From assembly GCF_001758785.1 (NCBI RefSeq), contig NZ_LROM01000134.1, positions 1-64,000 on the forward strand: DNA of 64,000 bases, written 5' to 3'. Below are positions 1 to 7,734 of the stretch, one piece after another (the first letter of the stretch is position 1; each line of letters begins with the position of its first letter). The notes under the pieces were generated by a model. It made no database searches. It was given only the letters and a program-made list of their open reading frames with translations, and was not told the origin of the DNA. The position numbers and the translations under genes are program-made. This DNA is from Duganella phyllosphaerae. Its GTDB lineage: Bacteria; Pseudomonadota; Gammaproteobacteria; Burkholderiales; Burkholderiaceae_D.

Positions 1-570
1 ACACCCAGGCGGCCGCCGCACGAACGCCTGCGCCAGTTCCAGCACCCGCGCGGCCGCCTGGGTGTCGCTAACGGTGCCGCTCAAGACCAGCGTGTCGCCG
101 GCGGCGGTGACCACGACCTGCTTTTGCGCCGGCATCAGCGCCGCCAGCGACGCCTGCAAGGCGCCGGGATCGATGCCCACCACCACCTCGACCACGTTGC
201 AGATGCCGCTCCTGCCCTGCACGATCATATTGCTGGTGCCGATGTCGATGCCGGCCACGTACAGCGTATCGGGCGCTACCAGCATGGCTTCCAGCACGGC
301 CGGGTTGCCCACACTGCGCGCGGCCACCGCCTCGGGCATGCGCATCAAGGTCGATTTACCCAGTTGCAGTGACAGATGTCCTGGTGCGGCGGCCTGGCCG
401 GCGCAGCGCAAGGTGGCGTTGGCCGGTTCGGCCTTTTGCGCGTCCGCCGGCGCTGCGGCGCACACGGTGGCGATGGCCAGCGCCAGCATCGGCACCAACC
501 GTCGCAGCAAAACCGGCGGCAGCGGCGACAAGTGCACGCGCAAGCACCGGGGGCGAGAGGACGTGTTCAC
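1..570 (-). CDS. cpaC: Flp pilus assembly secretin CpaC/RcpA, N-terminal part (runs off the window)
   Basis: Outer-membrane secretin of the Tad/Flp pilus; only the first 190 codons are inside the window. Reading down from a GTG at 568-570 gives a basic N-terminus, a hydrophobic export segment (MLALAIATVCAAA), and then the pilus-secretin N-domain with GKSTLMRMPEAVARS-like and APDTLYVAG segments, followed by a BON-like stretch. The GTG overlaps the cpaB stop (GTGA) and has a CAGGAG ribosome site 7 bases upstream, inside the end of cpaB. An ATG 27 codons further in, just before the hydrophobic segment, is an alternative start. The position after cpaB is the standard Tad order. The missing part should hold the secretin domain. 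Family is clear; the exact start is less so. Confidence 0.85.
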   Translation of the reverse strand, partial: MNTSSRPRCLRVHLSPLPPVLLRRLVPMLALAIATVCAAAPADAQKAEPANATLRCAGQAAAPGHLSLQLGKSTLMRMPEAVAARSVGNPAVLEAMLVAPDTLYVAGIDIGTSNMIVQGRSGICNVVEVVVGIDPGALQASLAALMPAQKQVVVTAAGDTLVLSGTVSDTQAAARVLELAQAFVRRPPGC

Positions 571-1442
571 AAACACTCCTGCTTGCGTTGCACGCCGGCG
601 ATCACGCCGACGCAATGGCGCGGCGGTGCGGCTGCCGCCAGGCGCGGACGCGACCCGGCCGCTGCCGCTGTCGCTACTGGTACTGGTGCTGGTGCTGGTG
701 CCGCCGCAGAAACGGCGCCAGGCGACGCCGGTGCAGCCTCCGGCGCCGCCATGCCCAGCAACGACGCCTTGGTGGCGCCGTCGGTAGTGCCGGGGCGCGG
801 ATCGACCTGGTTGCGCAGCACCAGCGACAGCGTGCCCACGCTGCGCGCCAGGTCGAGGTTTTCGGCCTGGCCCGGCGTCACCTCGAGCGTGACGGCATTG
901 ACCACGCGCGGCTTGGTCTCGTCGCGCCCCACTTCCTGCGCCACCGCCAGCACCAGTATCCGTTCGAGCACGATCTTGGAAATCGCATTGTCGCCGCCGC
1001 GCGCCGACTGCGTGTTGACCAGGATGTCGACAAAATTGCCCGGCAACGCAAAGCCGGCAACGCCCACCACGTCGTTGACGCGCACGGTGATGGCGCGGTT
1101 GCCCTCGGTGATCAGCGCCGACAGCCCGCCCACGGTGCCGGCCGGCGCCAGCTTCGCTTCGCTGAGCGGCTCGTCGCGCAGTACGCTCGATTTGAGTACC
1201 CGGCCCACCAGCTTGACGGGATCGCGCAGGGCGCCGTGCGGCAGGCTGTCGGCCGGCCAGTCGAGCGTCTTCATCATCTCGGGCGCCAGCCGCTGGCCCA
1301 GGCTGACATCGGCGGCGGCCACCACGATGCGGTTGCCGGCGCCTGGCGCCTGGCCCAGCAGCCAGTGCGAGGCCAGCGCCACCGCTGCCAGTCCGAACAC
1401 GACGGCCAGCGCCATCATCGACAGTGCGCGCCGGTTCTTCAT
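567..1442 (-). CDS. cpaB: Flp pilus assembly protein CpaB/RcpC
   Basis: Periplasmic/inner-membrane assembly factor of the Flp pilus, 291 residues, normal for CpaB. One N-terminal transmembrane segment (about residues 8-28) is followed by a SAF domain (about 38-105, with IVVAAADVSLGQRLAPEMM and a GRVLKSSVLRDEPLSEAKL stretch) and the RcpC core with FVDILVNTQSARGG. The C-terminus is a low-complexity Ala/Pro tail (PAPAPVPVATAAAAG) that probably lies in the periplasm. The ATG at 1440-1442 overlaps the stop of the upstream ATPase gene as ATGA, and the stop overlaps the cpaC start, so all three are translationally coupled. Confidence 0.92.
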   Translation of the reverse strand: MKNRRALSMMALAVVFGLAAVALASHWLLGQAPGAGNRIVVAAADVSLGQRLAPEMMKTLDWPADSLPHGALRDPVKLVGRVLKSSVLRDEPLSEAKLAPAGTVGGLSALITEGNRAITVRVNDVVGVAGFALPGNFVDILVNTQSARGGDNAISKIVLERILVLAVAQEVGRDETKPRVVNAVTLEVTPGQAENLDLARSVGTLSLVLRNQVDPRPGTTDGATKASLLGMAAPEAAPASPGAVSAAAPAPAPVPVATAAAAGSRPRLAAAAPPRHCVGVIAGVQRKQECL

Positions 1443-2875
1443 ACGATCTGCTGCGCCAGTTGGCCGATCAGCGGCAGCGCCAGGTCGTCGTCGACCGGCG
1501 CCGATGTTGAGCAGGCGAACATGCTGGTCCAGGCCTGGTCCAGCGCGGCGATGGTGAGCCGGGGCGGGGTGCCATTGAAGCCGGCAAAATCGACGATGCG
1601 GCCGACAATCTCGTGCGGATACGCGGCCAGCAGCGGCAGTGCGCTGCCGGCGTGCAGCTCGTCGACCAGGTAGCGCAGGGCGGCGTCGTCGTACAGCACC
1701 CCGGCGGTCAGGCACTGCTGGCGGAACAGCGCGCGGTAGCCGGCCGCACCCAGCGCGCTCACAGGAATCTTGTAGCCCACGCGGCGCAGCGCTGGCGCGT
1801 CGAGCAGCGTGTCCGGCGCCAGGCTGGTGGCAAACACCAGCCGCATGCGGCACGGCGCCTCGAAGTGGTAGCCGCCGGCCAGCGTCAGCTGGCTGCGGCG
1901 CAGTTCCTGGGCCTGGGCAAACCGGTTGAGCAGTTCGGTGGCGGCGATGCGCTGGCGTCCCAGGTCGTCGACGATCAAGAGGCCGTTGTTGGCCTTGAGC
2001 TGCGGCGCGGCGCGGTAGCAGCCGTTGGGCGTGTCCGCCTGCAGGTCGAGCATGTCGGCGGTGACGTCGGCGCCCAGCGCCACCACCGGGCGCTGGCACT
2101 GCACCCAGCGCGTATCGACGCCGCGGCGCTCGCTGGCCGGACGGCTGTGGCGCGCCTGCGGCCCGAGCGGCCCATGCAGCCCATGTGGCCCATGCGGAGG
2201 CAGATGCACCTGCGGATCGTAGACCTGTACCACGTCCTGTCCCACCAGCAGCGCGTACGGTACCGCCACCATGCCTTGTTGCAGCGCGCCGAGCTTGCGC
2301 GCCAGGGTGGACTTGCCGCTGCCCGACGGCCCGTACAGCAGCATGGTGCGCCCGGCGTGCATGGCCGCGCCCAGCATTTGCAACACGCCGGGCGCCAGCA
2401 ACTGGTCGGCCAGTTCTGCGGCCAGTTCTGCGCCCAGCTCGTCGGCTTCCAGCGCCGACGCCGGCAGCGACTGGCGCTCGACCATGGCGCGGTAGGCTTC
2501 CAGCGTGACCGGCGCCGGCCCGGTATAGCGGCAGCGCTCCATCCAGCCGCTGGCGCGCTGCTTGCCGCCCGCCGTCAGCTGGTACTGGATGTCGATATCG
2601 GATTCGCCGCGCCACGCCACTTCGGCCACGTGCTCGACGACCATGAAGTCGAGCACCTCGCGCAGCACCGTGATCGGCAGGTGCAGCCGGGTGGTCAGCA
2701 CCGGCAGGTGCGTCTTACCGGCCAGCAACAAAGCCCTGGCCACCAGTTCCACCACGAACTGCTGCGGCAGGCCGGTGTCGCGCAGCGAGCGCGGTGGCGG
2801 CGGCAGCACGCAGGCCGGGTCGGCGTCGGCCAGGGGAAGCGGGGCAGAATAAGGTGAGGAATCGAGGCTGAGCAT
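1439..2875 (-). CDS. P-loop (AAA-type) ATPase inside the Tad pilus operon
   Basis: A 478-residue soluble protein that I recognise only as a P-loop ATPase. Residues 36-110 look like a helical or winged-helix-like segment. Walker A is GPSGSGKST (182-190) and Walker B is GLLIVDDLG (298-306). An ATFATSL-like sensor segment (read as LVFATSLAPDTLLD) and a conserved arginine follow, and a helical C-terminal lid ends the protein. A His/Gly/Pro-rich insert (about 226-240) lies between the Walker motifs. It is not CpaF/TadA, which is a larger secretion ATPase with a different fold order, nor CpaE, which has a deviant MinD-type loop. ATG at 2873-2875 has GGAG 8 bases upstream. Lying between cpaA and cpaB and coupled to cpaB, it probably serves pilus biogenesis or its control, but that is inference. 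Confidence 0.75.
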   Translation of the reverse strand: MLSLDSSPYSAPLPLADADPACVLPPPPRSLRDTGLPQQFVVELVARALLLAGKTHLPVLTTRLHLPITVLREVLDFMVVEHVAEVAWRGESDIDIQYQLTAGGKQRASGWMERCRYTGPAPVTLEAYRAMVERQSLPASALEADELGAELAAELADQLLAPGVLQMLGAAMHAGRTMLLYGPSGSGKSTLARKLGALQQGMVAVPYALLVGQDVVQVYDPQVHLPPHGPHGLHGPLGPQARHSRPASERRGVDTRWVQCQRPVVALGADVTADMLDLQADTPNGCYRAAPQLKANNGLLIVDDLGRQRIAATELLNRFAQAQELRRSQLTLAGGYHFEAPCRMRLVFATSLAPDTLLDAPALRRVGYKIPVSALGAAGYRALFRQQCLTAGVLYDDAALRYLVDELHAGSALPLLAAYPHEIVGRIVDFAGFNGTPPRLTIAALDQAWTSMFACSTSAPVDDDLALPLIGQLAQQIV

Positions 2876-2988
2876 GACTGTTCTCCGCGCTGCTGTCAGA
2901 ACTGCTGAAATGTTTCACTAAGGAACTGAGTCTATCGAGACTTGCCCGGCGGATATTGACCCGGAGCAAGAAGGCGCCAACCGGGCGA

Positions 2989-3543
2989 TTAACGATGCGG
3001 CCACGCCACAACCGCCACCGTCGCCAGCGCAATCGCCACGCCGTAGGGCATGCCACCCACGCTGGCGATGGTCTCGCGCGGCAGCGGCGCCAGCGGCAGG
3101 CCTACCAGGCGGCCCAGCCACGGCTGCACCAGGCGCCACAAGTTGCGGCCCAGCTGGCGCGCGATGGCCAGGCCCGTGCCTTGACGCCAGCCGTGCCACA
3201 CCAGCGTGGCCAGCGCCAGCGGCGCGCCCAGCAGGTAAGTCAGCAGCGCCACGTGCAGTACTGCTTGCGGCCCCACAAAGGCGCCGACCATGGCGATGAG
3301 CTTGACGTCACCGGCCGCCATGCCACGCAGCAGGTACAGCGGCAACAACAGGAAAAATCCGGCCAGCAGGCCGGTCAGCCAGTGCATCAGCGCGGCCAAT
3401 GGCGGCCCGGCCAGTCCGTGCAGGACCAGCGCCAGCGCCAGGCCGCTCACCACCAGGATATTGGGAATCTTGCGCAGCGCCAGGTCGGTCACTGCCGCCT
3501 GCGCAACGAGCCAGAGCACCAGCAGTTCGAGCGCGGTCCACAT
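2989..3543 (-). CDS. cpaA: A24 prepilin peptidase CpaA/TadV
   Basis: Inner-membrane aspartyl protease that cleaves the leader of the Flp prepilin. It has 184 residues and about five to six hydrophobic segments. The two catalytic aspartates of the GxGD family are visible: D20 in TDLALRKIPN and D79 in the GDVKL motif (MAAGDVKLIAMVGAF). It lacks the long cytoplasmic N-methyltransferase loop of PilD, as expected for the short Tad type. ATG at 3541-3543 has a GGAG ribosome site. It lies directly after flp, with a hairpin in the 57-base gap. Confidence 0.93.
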   Translation of the reverse strand: MWTALELLVLWLVAQAAVTDLALRKIPNILVVSGLALALVLHGLAGPPLAALMHWLTGLLAGFFLLLPLYLLRGMAAGDVKLIAMVGAFVGPQAVLHVALLTYLLGAPLALATLVWHGWRQGTGLAIARQLGRNLWRLVQPWLGRLVGLPLAPLPRETIASVGGMPYGVAIALATVAVVAWPHR

Positions 3544-3562
3544 GGATGCTCCGAAAAGAAAA

Positions 3563-3594
3563 GGCTTTCCAGCCCGGACAGCGACTGGAAAGCC
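3563..3594 (-). terminator. Attenuator-like terminator between flp and cpaA
   Basis: A perfect 10-bp inverted repeat (GGCTTTCCAG / CTGGAAAGCC, 12-base loop). On the minus strand it is followed by TTTTCTTTTC. It starts 7 bases after the flp stop and ends about 20 bases before the cpaA start. Placed here it would end most flp transcripts while letting some reach the assembly genes. Confidence 0.75.
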
Positions 3595-3600
3595 GTGCCG

Positions 3601-3786
3601 TCAAGCGTTATGCGCGGCGATCTCGGTCGAGATCTTTTCGAAAGCGTCTTTCAACGCCGGCGAAAGGAACGAGAACGCCGCAATGACCGCAGCGACCATG
3701 GTGGCGGCAATCAGGCCATACTCGATGGCGGTGATGCCCTCCTCGTCGGACGCAAACACTTTTGCAGCTGCAATAAGCGATGTCAT
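3601..3786 (-). CDS. flp: Flp-family type IVb major pilin
   Basis: Structural subunit of the Flp (Tad) pilus, 61 residues. A short leader (to EEG at residue 17) precedes the Flp signature: the expected processing site Gly17/Ile18, then ITAIEYGLIAATM with the conserved Glu at +5 and Tyr at +6, then a hydrophobic helix to about residue 40. The start ATG at 3784-3786 has GGGAG 7 bases upstream. An in-frame extension to 3915 exists, but its extra residues do not resemble a pilin leader. It heads the minus-strand operon flp-cpaA-ATPase-cpaB-cpaC. Confidence 0.95.
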   Translation of the reverse strand: MTSLIAAAKVFASDEEGITAIEYGLIAATMVAAVIAAFSFLSPALKDAFEKISTEIAAHNA

Positions 3787-4071
3787 GATGAACTCCCGTA
3801 AAGGTGGAAAGAAAGACCCTGGCGCGGTAGCAGCACGGCGGCGGTGGGTTGCCGTCGCTGCGCCATTGGAATTCACTATACGGAGCCTTCTGATGGGAGA
3901 GTTGACATGAGACAAGTTTTCCTTGAGGAACTATTTTGCAAGCGCAAGGAATCGTTCGTTTGCCCTGCTATAGTTTTTTTTCGCACACAAGAATTGCCTT
4001 GATTGCAAAAAGATATTATCCTGCTCAGCTTGCCTAGCCGCACAGGACAGCGTTTTTCTCCAGAGAAGAAA
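3787..4071. other. Divergent control region between flp and the GGDEF gene
   Basis: 285 bases without a gene. It must contain the promoters for flp (minus) and for the diguanylate cyclase gene (plus). Single -10-like hexamers TATAGT can be read on both strands (minus at 3874-3879, plus near 3970), but neither has a convincing -35 partner, so no promoter is called. I see no repeat or RNA gene. Confidence 0.4.
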
Positions 4072-5115
4072 ATGGATTCCCTACTGAAACACATGGTGGA
4101 CATGACCGGCCACCGCGATCATACGATGCTCGACATCTCGGTGATCTCGGCGGTGCAGGAACTCGCCCAAGCCAGCCGCACCCGGGTGCTGACCCTGGCC
4201 ATTGTTCGCGGCAAGATCTTCGTGCGTCCGCGTGCGCAGATTACCGCCGGCGAGGCCGCCACCATGGTCGATACGTCGGACCTCCAGCAGCCGGGCGAGC
4301 CAATCGGGAGTTATCCGGCGCTGGCGGCCTGCCTGGCCCGCCACGAGGCCAGCGCGGCAGTGGCCAACGACAACGGCAGCCACACGCTGTGGCTGCCGAT
4401 CTGGCTCGGCGACAAGGCCGACACCTGCCTCGAAATCGTCCATCCCACGCCCTACACCAGCGCCACCATTCAGGTGATCGGCGGCGTGGTCAGCGTGTAC
4501 CGCAACTTCCAGAACCTGCTCGACTACAGCGAACGCGATTCGCTTACGGGCCTGCTCAACCGCAAGACCTTCGACGACCAGCTGGCCAAGATGCTGGCCG
4601 CCAGCGCCGACCAGGACTCGCTGACCCTGCCCGGCGAACTGGAGCGTCGCCAGCACGGCGACGAGGAACGGCAATGGCTGGCGGTGGTCGACGTCGACCA
4701 TTTCAAGCATGTCAACGACCGCTTCGGCCATTTATATGGCGACGAGGTGCTGATCCTGATCGCCAACCTGCTCAACACGTCGTTCCGCGCGCAGGACCGG
4801 GTGTTCCGCTTCGGCGGCGAAGAATTCGTGGTACTGCTGCGCGGCACCACGCTCGACAATGCCAGGAAAATCATCGAACGCTTCCGCCAGAACGTGGCCG
4901 CGCACGATTTCCCGCAAGTGGGCAAGGTGACGGTGAGCGTGGGTTTTGTCAGCATCACCGCGTTCGAGCCGCCGGTCATCGTGCTGGGCCGCGCCGACCA
5001 GGCGCTGTACTACGCCAAGAGTCACGGCCGCAACCTGGTGTGCCACTACGACGAGCTGCTCAGCGAAGGGTTGTTGCAGAGTACCGAGTCGAACGATACC
5101 GCCGAGTTCTTCTAG
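4072..5115 (+). CDS. Diguanylate cyclase (GGDEF domain, active-site GGEEF)
   Basis: Makes the second messenger c-di-GMP from two GTP. The protein has 347 residues from the ATG at 4072 (AGAGAAG 5 bases upstream); a TTG at 4003 would add 23 unlikely residues. The N-terminal 150 residues form an unassigned, GAF-like soluble sensor domain. The GGDEF domain starts near 152 (RDSLTGLLNRKTFDDQL) and has the GGEEF active site at 248-252, with the inhibitory I-site RAQD at 239-242, exactly five residues upstream. Catalysis and product inhibition should therefore both be intact. An insert rich in charged residues (about 180-200) splits the early part of the domain. The gene diverges from flp and converges on the HD-GYP gene, so it may set c-di-GMP for the nearby pilus. 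Confidence 0.9.
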   Translation: MDSLLKHMVDMTGHRDHTMLDISVISAVQELAQASRTRVLTLAIVRGKIFVRPRAQITAGEAATMVDTSDLQQPGEPIGSYPALAACLARHEASAAVANDNGSHTLWLPIWLGDKADTCLEIVHPTPYTSATIQVIGGVVSVYRNFQNLLDYSERDSLTGLLNRKTFDDQLAKMLAASADQDSLTLPGELERRQHGDEERQWLAVVDVDHFKHVNDRFGHLYGDEVLILIANLLNTSFRAQDRVFRFGGEEFVVLLRGTTLDNARKIIERFRQNVAAHDFPQVGKVTVSVGFVSITAFEPPVIVLGRADQALYYAKSHGRNLVCHYDELLSEGLLQSTESNDTAEFF

Positions 5116-6329
5116 GCCAGGGTTAAAAAGCGCATCGGATCGACGTTCCACTTGGCGGCCGATTCGTGGCCGACGATCTTGTCGGCGCCGCCAAAGCCGA
5201 GCCCGCGCGACAGGTCGACCATCTCCGGCTTGATGTACACATTCTGCTTGGTGTTGAAAAACACGTTGACCTTGGGCGCCAGCAGGTTGGTTTCGTGCGG
5301 CTCGATCACCACGCCCAGCCGGCCCGACTCCAGCATCACCATGGTTCCCACCGGATAAATCCCCACGCAGCGCATGAATTCCTGTGCATATTGCGGATTG
5401 AAATGGTGCTTGCTCCACTCGTAAATCTTGCGCAGCGCGGCAGCGGCCGGCATGCCCTTGTGATAGCAGCGGTCCGAGGTGATGGCGTCGTACACATCGA
5501 CGATGGCCGCCATTTGCGCCATGTCGCTGATCTGGCCCTCGGCCTGGTGGCCGGGATAGCCGCTGCCGTCGCGCCGTTCGTGGTGGTGCAAGGTGATGTC
5601 GAGCGGAATCGGGCCGATGTCGGGCGACTGGCGCAGCAGGTCGTAGCCGTCCTGCGGGTGGCGGCGGATGATCTCGTATTCCTCGTCGGTGAGCGGCCCC
5701 GGCTTGTTGAGGATGGCGTCGGGCACCAGCGCCTTGCCGGTGTCGTGCAGCAGCCCGCCCAGGCCGGCCTGGTGGGTGGTCTCGGCGTCAAGACTGCGCG
5801 AGCGGCAAAACGCCACCAGCAAGGTGCACACGCTGACCGAGTGCAGGAACGTGTAATCGTCGGCGGTTTTGATGCGCAGCAGCCCGGTCAGCGCACCGGG
5901 GTTGCGCAGGATCGATTCGGTAATGCTTTGCACCACCGGCTCCACCAGGTCGAGTTCGATGGCCTTGCCCAGCCGGGCATCCTGCATCACCGTGCGCACC
6001 AGGGCGGATGCCTGGTGGCGGATTTGCGTGGCGCGCCGCATCTCCTCGCCCAGCGCCACCCGCGTGACCACCGGCGCCTTGGCGATCAGTTCGATGATTT
6101 CGCGCTCGGTGGCGGCCTGCGCCTCGGCCAGCGTGGGCGCTTCCACGTCCAGCCCTCTGGAACTGTCGATCACCACGTCGTGGATGCCGGCGTTGATGAT
6201 CTTGCGGATCTCCGCTTCGGTGGTGATCGTGAAACGGTTGCGCACGAACGGGTGGGCCATCCAGTCGCAACTGAGGTCCTGGATGAACATGCCCACCTTG
6301 AGCTGCGATGCATCGACTTTCTTGAACAT
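5112..6329 (-). CDS. HD-GYP domain cyclic-di-GMP phosphodiesterase
   Basis: Predicted to degrade c-di-GMP. The protein has 405 residues from the MFKKVD start at 6329; an ATG four codons upstream (6341) is also possible. It has an N-terminal DUF3391 domain (about 1-135, starting KVDASQLKVGMFI). The HD-GYP domain follows with H163, the HD pair at 195-196 in LLHDTGK, and the HHERRDGSGYPG signature ending in GYP at 257-259. All metal-binding residues that I can place are present. Its stop overlaps that of the convergent diguanylate cyclase by four bases. Confidence 0.92.
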   Translation of the reverse strand: MFKKVDASQLKVGMFIQDLSCDWMAHPFVRNRFTITTEAEIRKIINAGIHDVVIDSSRGLDVEAPTLAEAQAATEREIIELIAKAPVVTRVALGEEMRRATQIRHQASALVRTVMQDARLGKAIELDLVEPVVQSITESILRNPGALTGLLRIKTADDYTFLHSVSVCTLLVAFCRSRSLDAETTHQAGLGGLLHDTGKALVPDAILNKPGPLTDEEYEIIRRHPQDGYDLLRQSPDIGPIPLDITLHHHERRDGSGYPGHQAEGQISDMAQMAAIVDVYDAITSDRCYHKGMPAAAALRKIYEWSKHHFNPQYAQEFMRCVGIYPVGTMVMLESGRLGVVIEPHETNLLAPKVNVFFNTKQNVYIKPEMVDLSRGLGFGGADKIVGHESAAKWNVDPMRFLTLA

Positions 6330-6472
6330 ACCGGCACCCATTATAAGGCTGGAAGACGTGCTGAAAACGTGAATCGAGTATAACAAATAGTTTCCCATCA
6401 GGATCATCCGGCACCGGTGCTACACTGTACGGCCCTGTCTTTCACCGCGCTTGTCGGGCTGCTGCAACAAAC

Positions 6473-7408
6473 ATGGAACTGCGCCAACTTCGCTATTTTG
6501 TTGCTATCGTCGATCACGGCTCGCTGTCGCGCGCGGCGCTGGCGCTGCACGTGGCGCAGCCGGCACTGACCCAGCAGCTGCGCCAGCTCGAGGACGAACT
6601 GGGCGTGCAACTGCTGCACCGCTCGGCGCAAGGCATGCTCAGCAATGACGCCGGCAAGATTTTCTACGAACACGCGCAGGCCATCCTCAAGCAGGTGGCC
6701 GATGCCCGCTCGGCGGTCGTCCAATCGGCCGAGCGCCCCGGCGGCAGCGTCACCCTGGGGCTGCCGCACAGCATTTCCGGCGCACTGGCCTTGCCGCTGC
6801 TCACCGCCAGCCGCGCCCGCTACCCGGAAATCACGCTGCAACTGACCGAGGAACTGACCGGCAACCTCAACGAACAACTGCGCTCGGGCCGGGTGAACCT
6901 GGCGGTGCTGTTCGACGATGGCCAACTGGGCCAGTTTGCCACCACGCCGCTGGTGGAAGAGGAACTGCGCTTCATCTGCCGCGCCGACGCGCCGTATGCG
7001 CTGGGCCAGCCTGCCCTCACCTTGCAGGAAGCCGTCGCCACCCCGCTCATCCTGCCTGGCTTGCAGCACGGCGTGCGCCCGCGCATCGAGAGCGTGCTGC
7101 GCAGCGCCGGCCTGGTCCTGTCGTCGGTGATCGAAATCAATTCGATTGCAATTTTAAAATCGGCGCTGCTGGCCGACCTAGGTGCCACGATTTTGCCGTC
7201 GGCGCCGGTGCTCGACGAATTACAGCGCGGTACCCTGCGCGCGCAGGCCATCTGCGACCCGGCGATCTCGCGCACGGTGGTGCTGTGCGCGTCGAAAAAC
7301 ATTCCTCTCACCACCGCTGCCCATGCGGTCAGCACGCTGGTGCGGCAAGTGTGCGCCGACTTGTGTGCCGATGGCGCCTGGCCCGGCGCCGCCGTGATCG
7401 ACGGCTGA
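6473..7408 (+). CDS. LysR-family transcriptional regulator (Nac-like)
   Basis: A 311-residue regulator with the usual N-terminal winged helix (MELRQLRYFVAIVDHGSLSRAA, then QPALTQQLRQLEDELGVQLLHR) and a type 2 periplasmic-binding-like effector domain from about residue 93. The N-terminal variant MELRQLRYFVAIVDHGS is typical of the Nac/CynR-like group. The ATG at 6473 is the first in frame; the ribosome site is weak. It is divergent from the HD-GYP gene by about 140 bases and lies 326 bases upstream of the indolepyruvate oxidoreductase gene in the same direction, so that operon is a candidate target. Confidence 0.9.
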   Translation: MELRQLRYFVAIVDHGSLSRAALALHVAQPALTQQLRQLEDELGVQLLHRSAQGMLSNDAGKIFYEHAQAILKQVADARSAVVQSAERPGGSVTLGLPHSISGALALPLLTASRARYPEITLQLTEELTGNLNEQLRSGRVNLAVLFDDGQLGQFATTPLVEEELRFICRADAPYALGQPALTLQEAVATPLILPGLQHGVRPRIESVLRSAGLVLSSVIEINSIAILKSALLADLGATILPSAPVLDELQRGTLRAQAICDPAISRTVVLCASKNIPLTTAAHAVSTLVRQVCADLCADGAWPGAAVIDG

Positions 7409-7449
7409 GCACAAGTCACGAACCGCCAGCCGCCAGCCGCCAGCCCAAG

Positions 7450-7483
7450 ATCCGTCATCCCCGCGCAGGCGGGGATGACGGAT
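7450..7483. repeat. REP-like inverted repeat
   Basis: Perfect 15-bp arms (ATCCGTCATCCCCGC and its complement) around a four-base loop GCAG. It resembles the CGTCATTCCCGCG-type extragenic palindromes common in proteobacterial chromosomes. A degenerate relative lies at 48598-48626. It may act as a terminator hairpin after the LysR gene, but there is no T-tract. Confidence 0.7.
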
Positions 7484-7610
7484 TCACAGTTACGGGCGAT
7501 CCGGGACCGCGCAGCCGCAGCACAGCGCCAACCCCATCACTTTTCCTTATACCCCCATCCGAAAACGGTATTTCCACGCCGAGCGCGAACGCGCCCATAC
7601 TGCGCTACAA

Positions 7611-7640
7611 CGCAGATAATTTAAGCCTAAACTATCTGCG
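7611..7640. promoter_or_regulatory. 30-bp imperfect palindrome, candidate operator
   Basis: Arms CGCAGATA / TATCTGCG with an inner TTTA / TAAA pair around AGCC; only one position per arm fails to pair. It lies about 95 bases upstream of the indolepyruvate oxidoreductase start. The symmetry suits a dimeric regulator, possibly the LysR protein encoded just upstream. The regulator is inferred, not seen. Confidence 0.45.
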
Positions 7641-7734
7641 AGCGCCGCCACCACGCGGCCCATAGCGCCATCGCGGTGCGCCTACCCGGCGCTGCTGCGA
7701 CTGCGCAAGAACGGCACATCACGGAGACACCGCC

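Larger units (their letters stand above)
7409..7734. other. Intergenic region upstream of the indolepyruvate oxidoreductase operon
   Basis: 326 bases with no gene. It holds a short tandem GCCAGCC run right after the LysR stop, a REP-like 15-bp inverted repeat (7450-7483), and a 30-bp imperfect palindrome (7611-7640) about 95 bases before the next start. The region around the palindrome is AT-richer than its surroundings, as expected for a promoter or operator. Confidence 0.6.

Noticed and set aside
660..720. Short tandem repeat of CTGGTG-type units within cpaB
   Set aside because: It encodes the Ala/Pro/Val-rich tail of CpaB and is explained by low-complexity protein sequence.
3874..3879. 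TATAGT as the -10 of the flp promoter
   Set aside because: No acceptable -35 at 16-18 bases; a lone hexamer is not enough.
4003..4071. TTG at 4003 as start of the GGDEF gene
   Set aside because: The ATG at 4072 has a good AGAGAAG site, while the extra residues look like translated leader and the region is the likely promoter.
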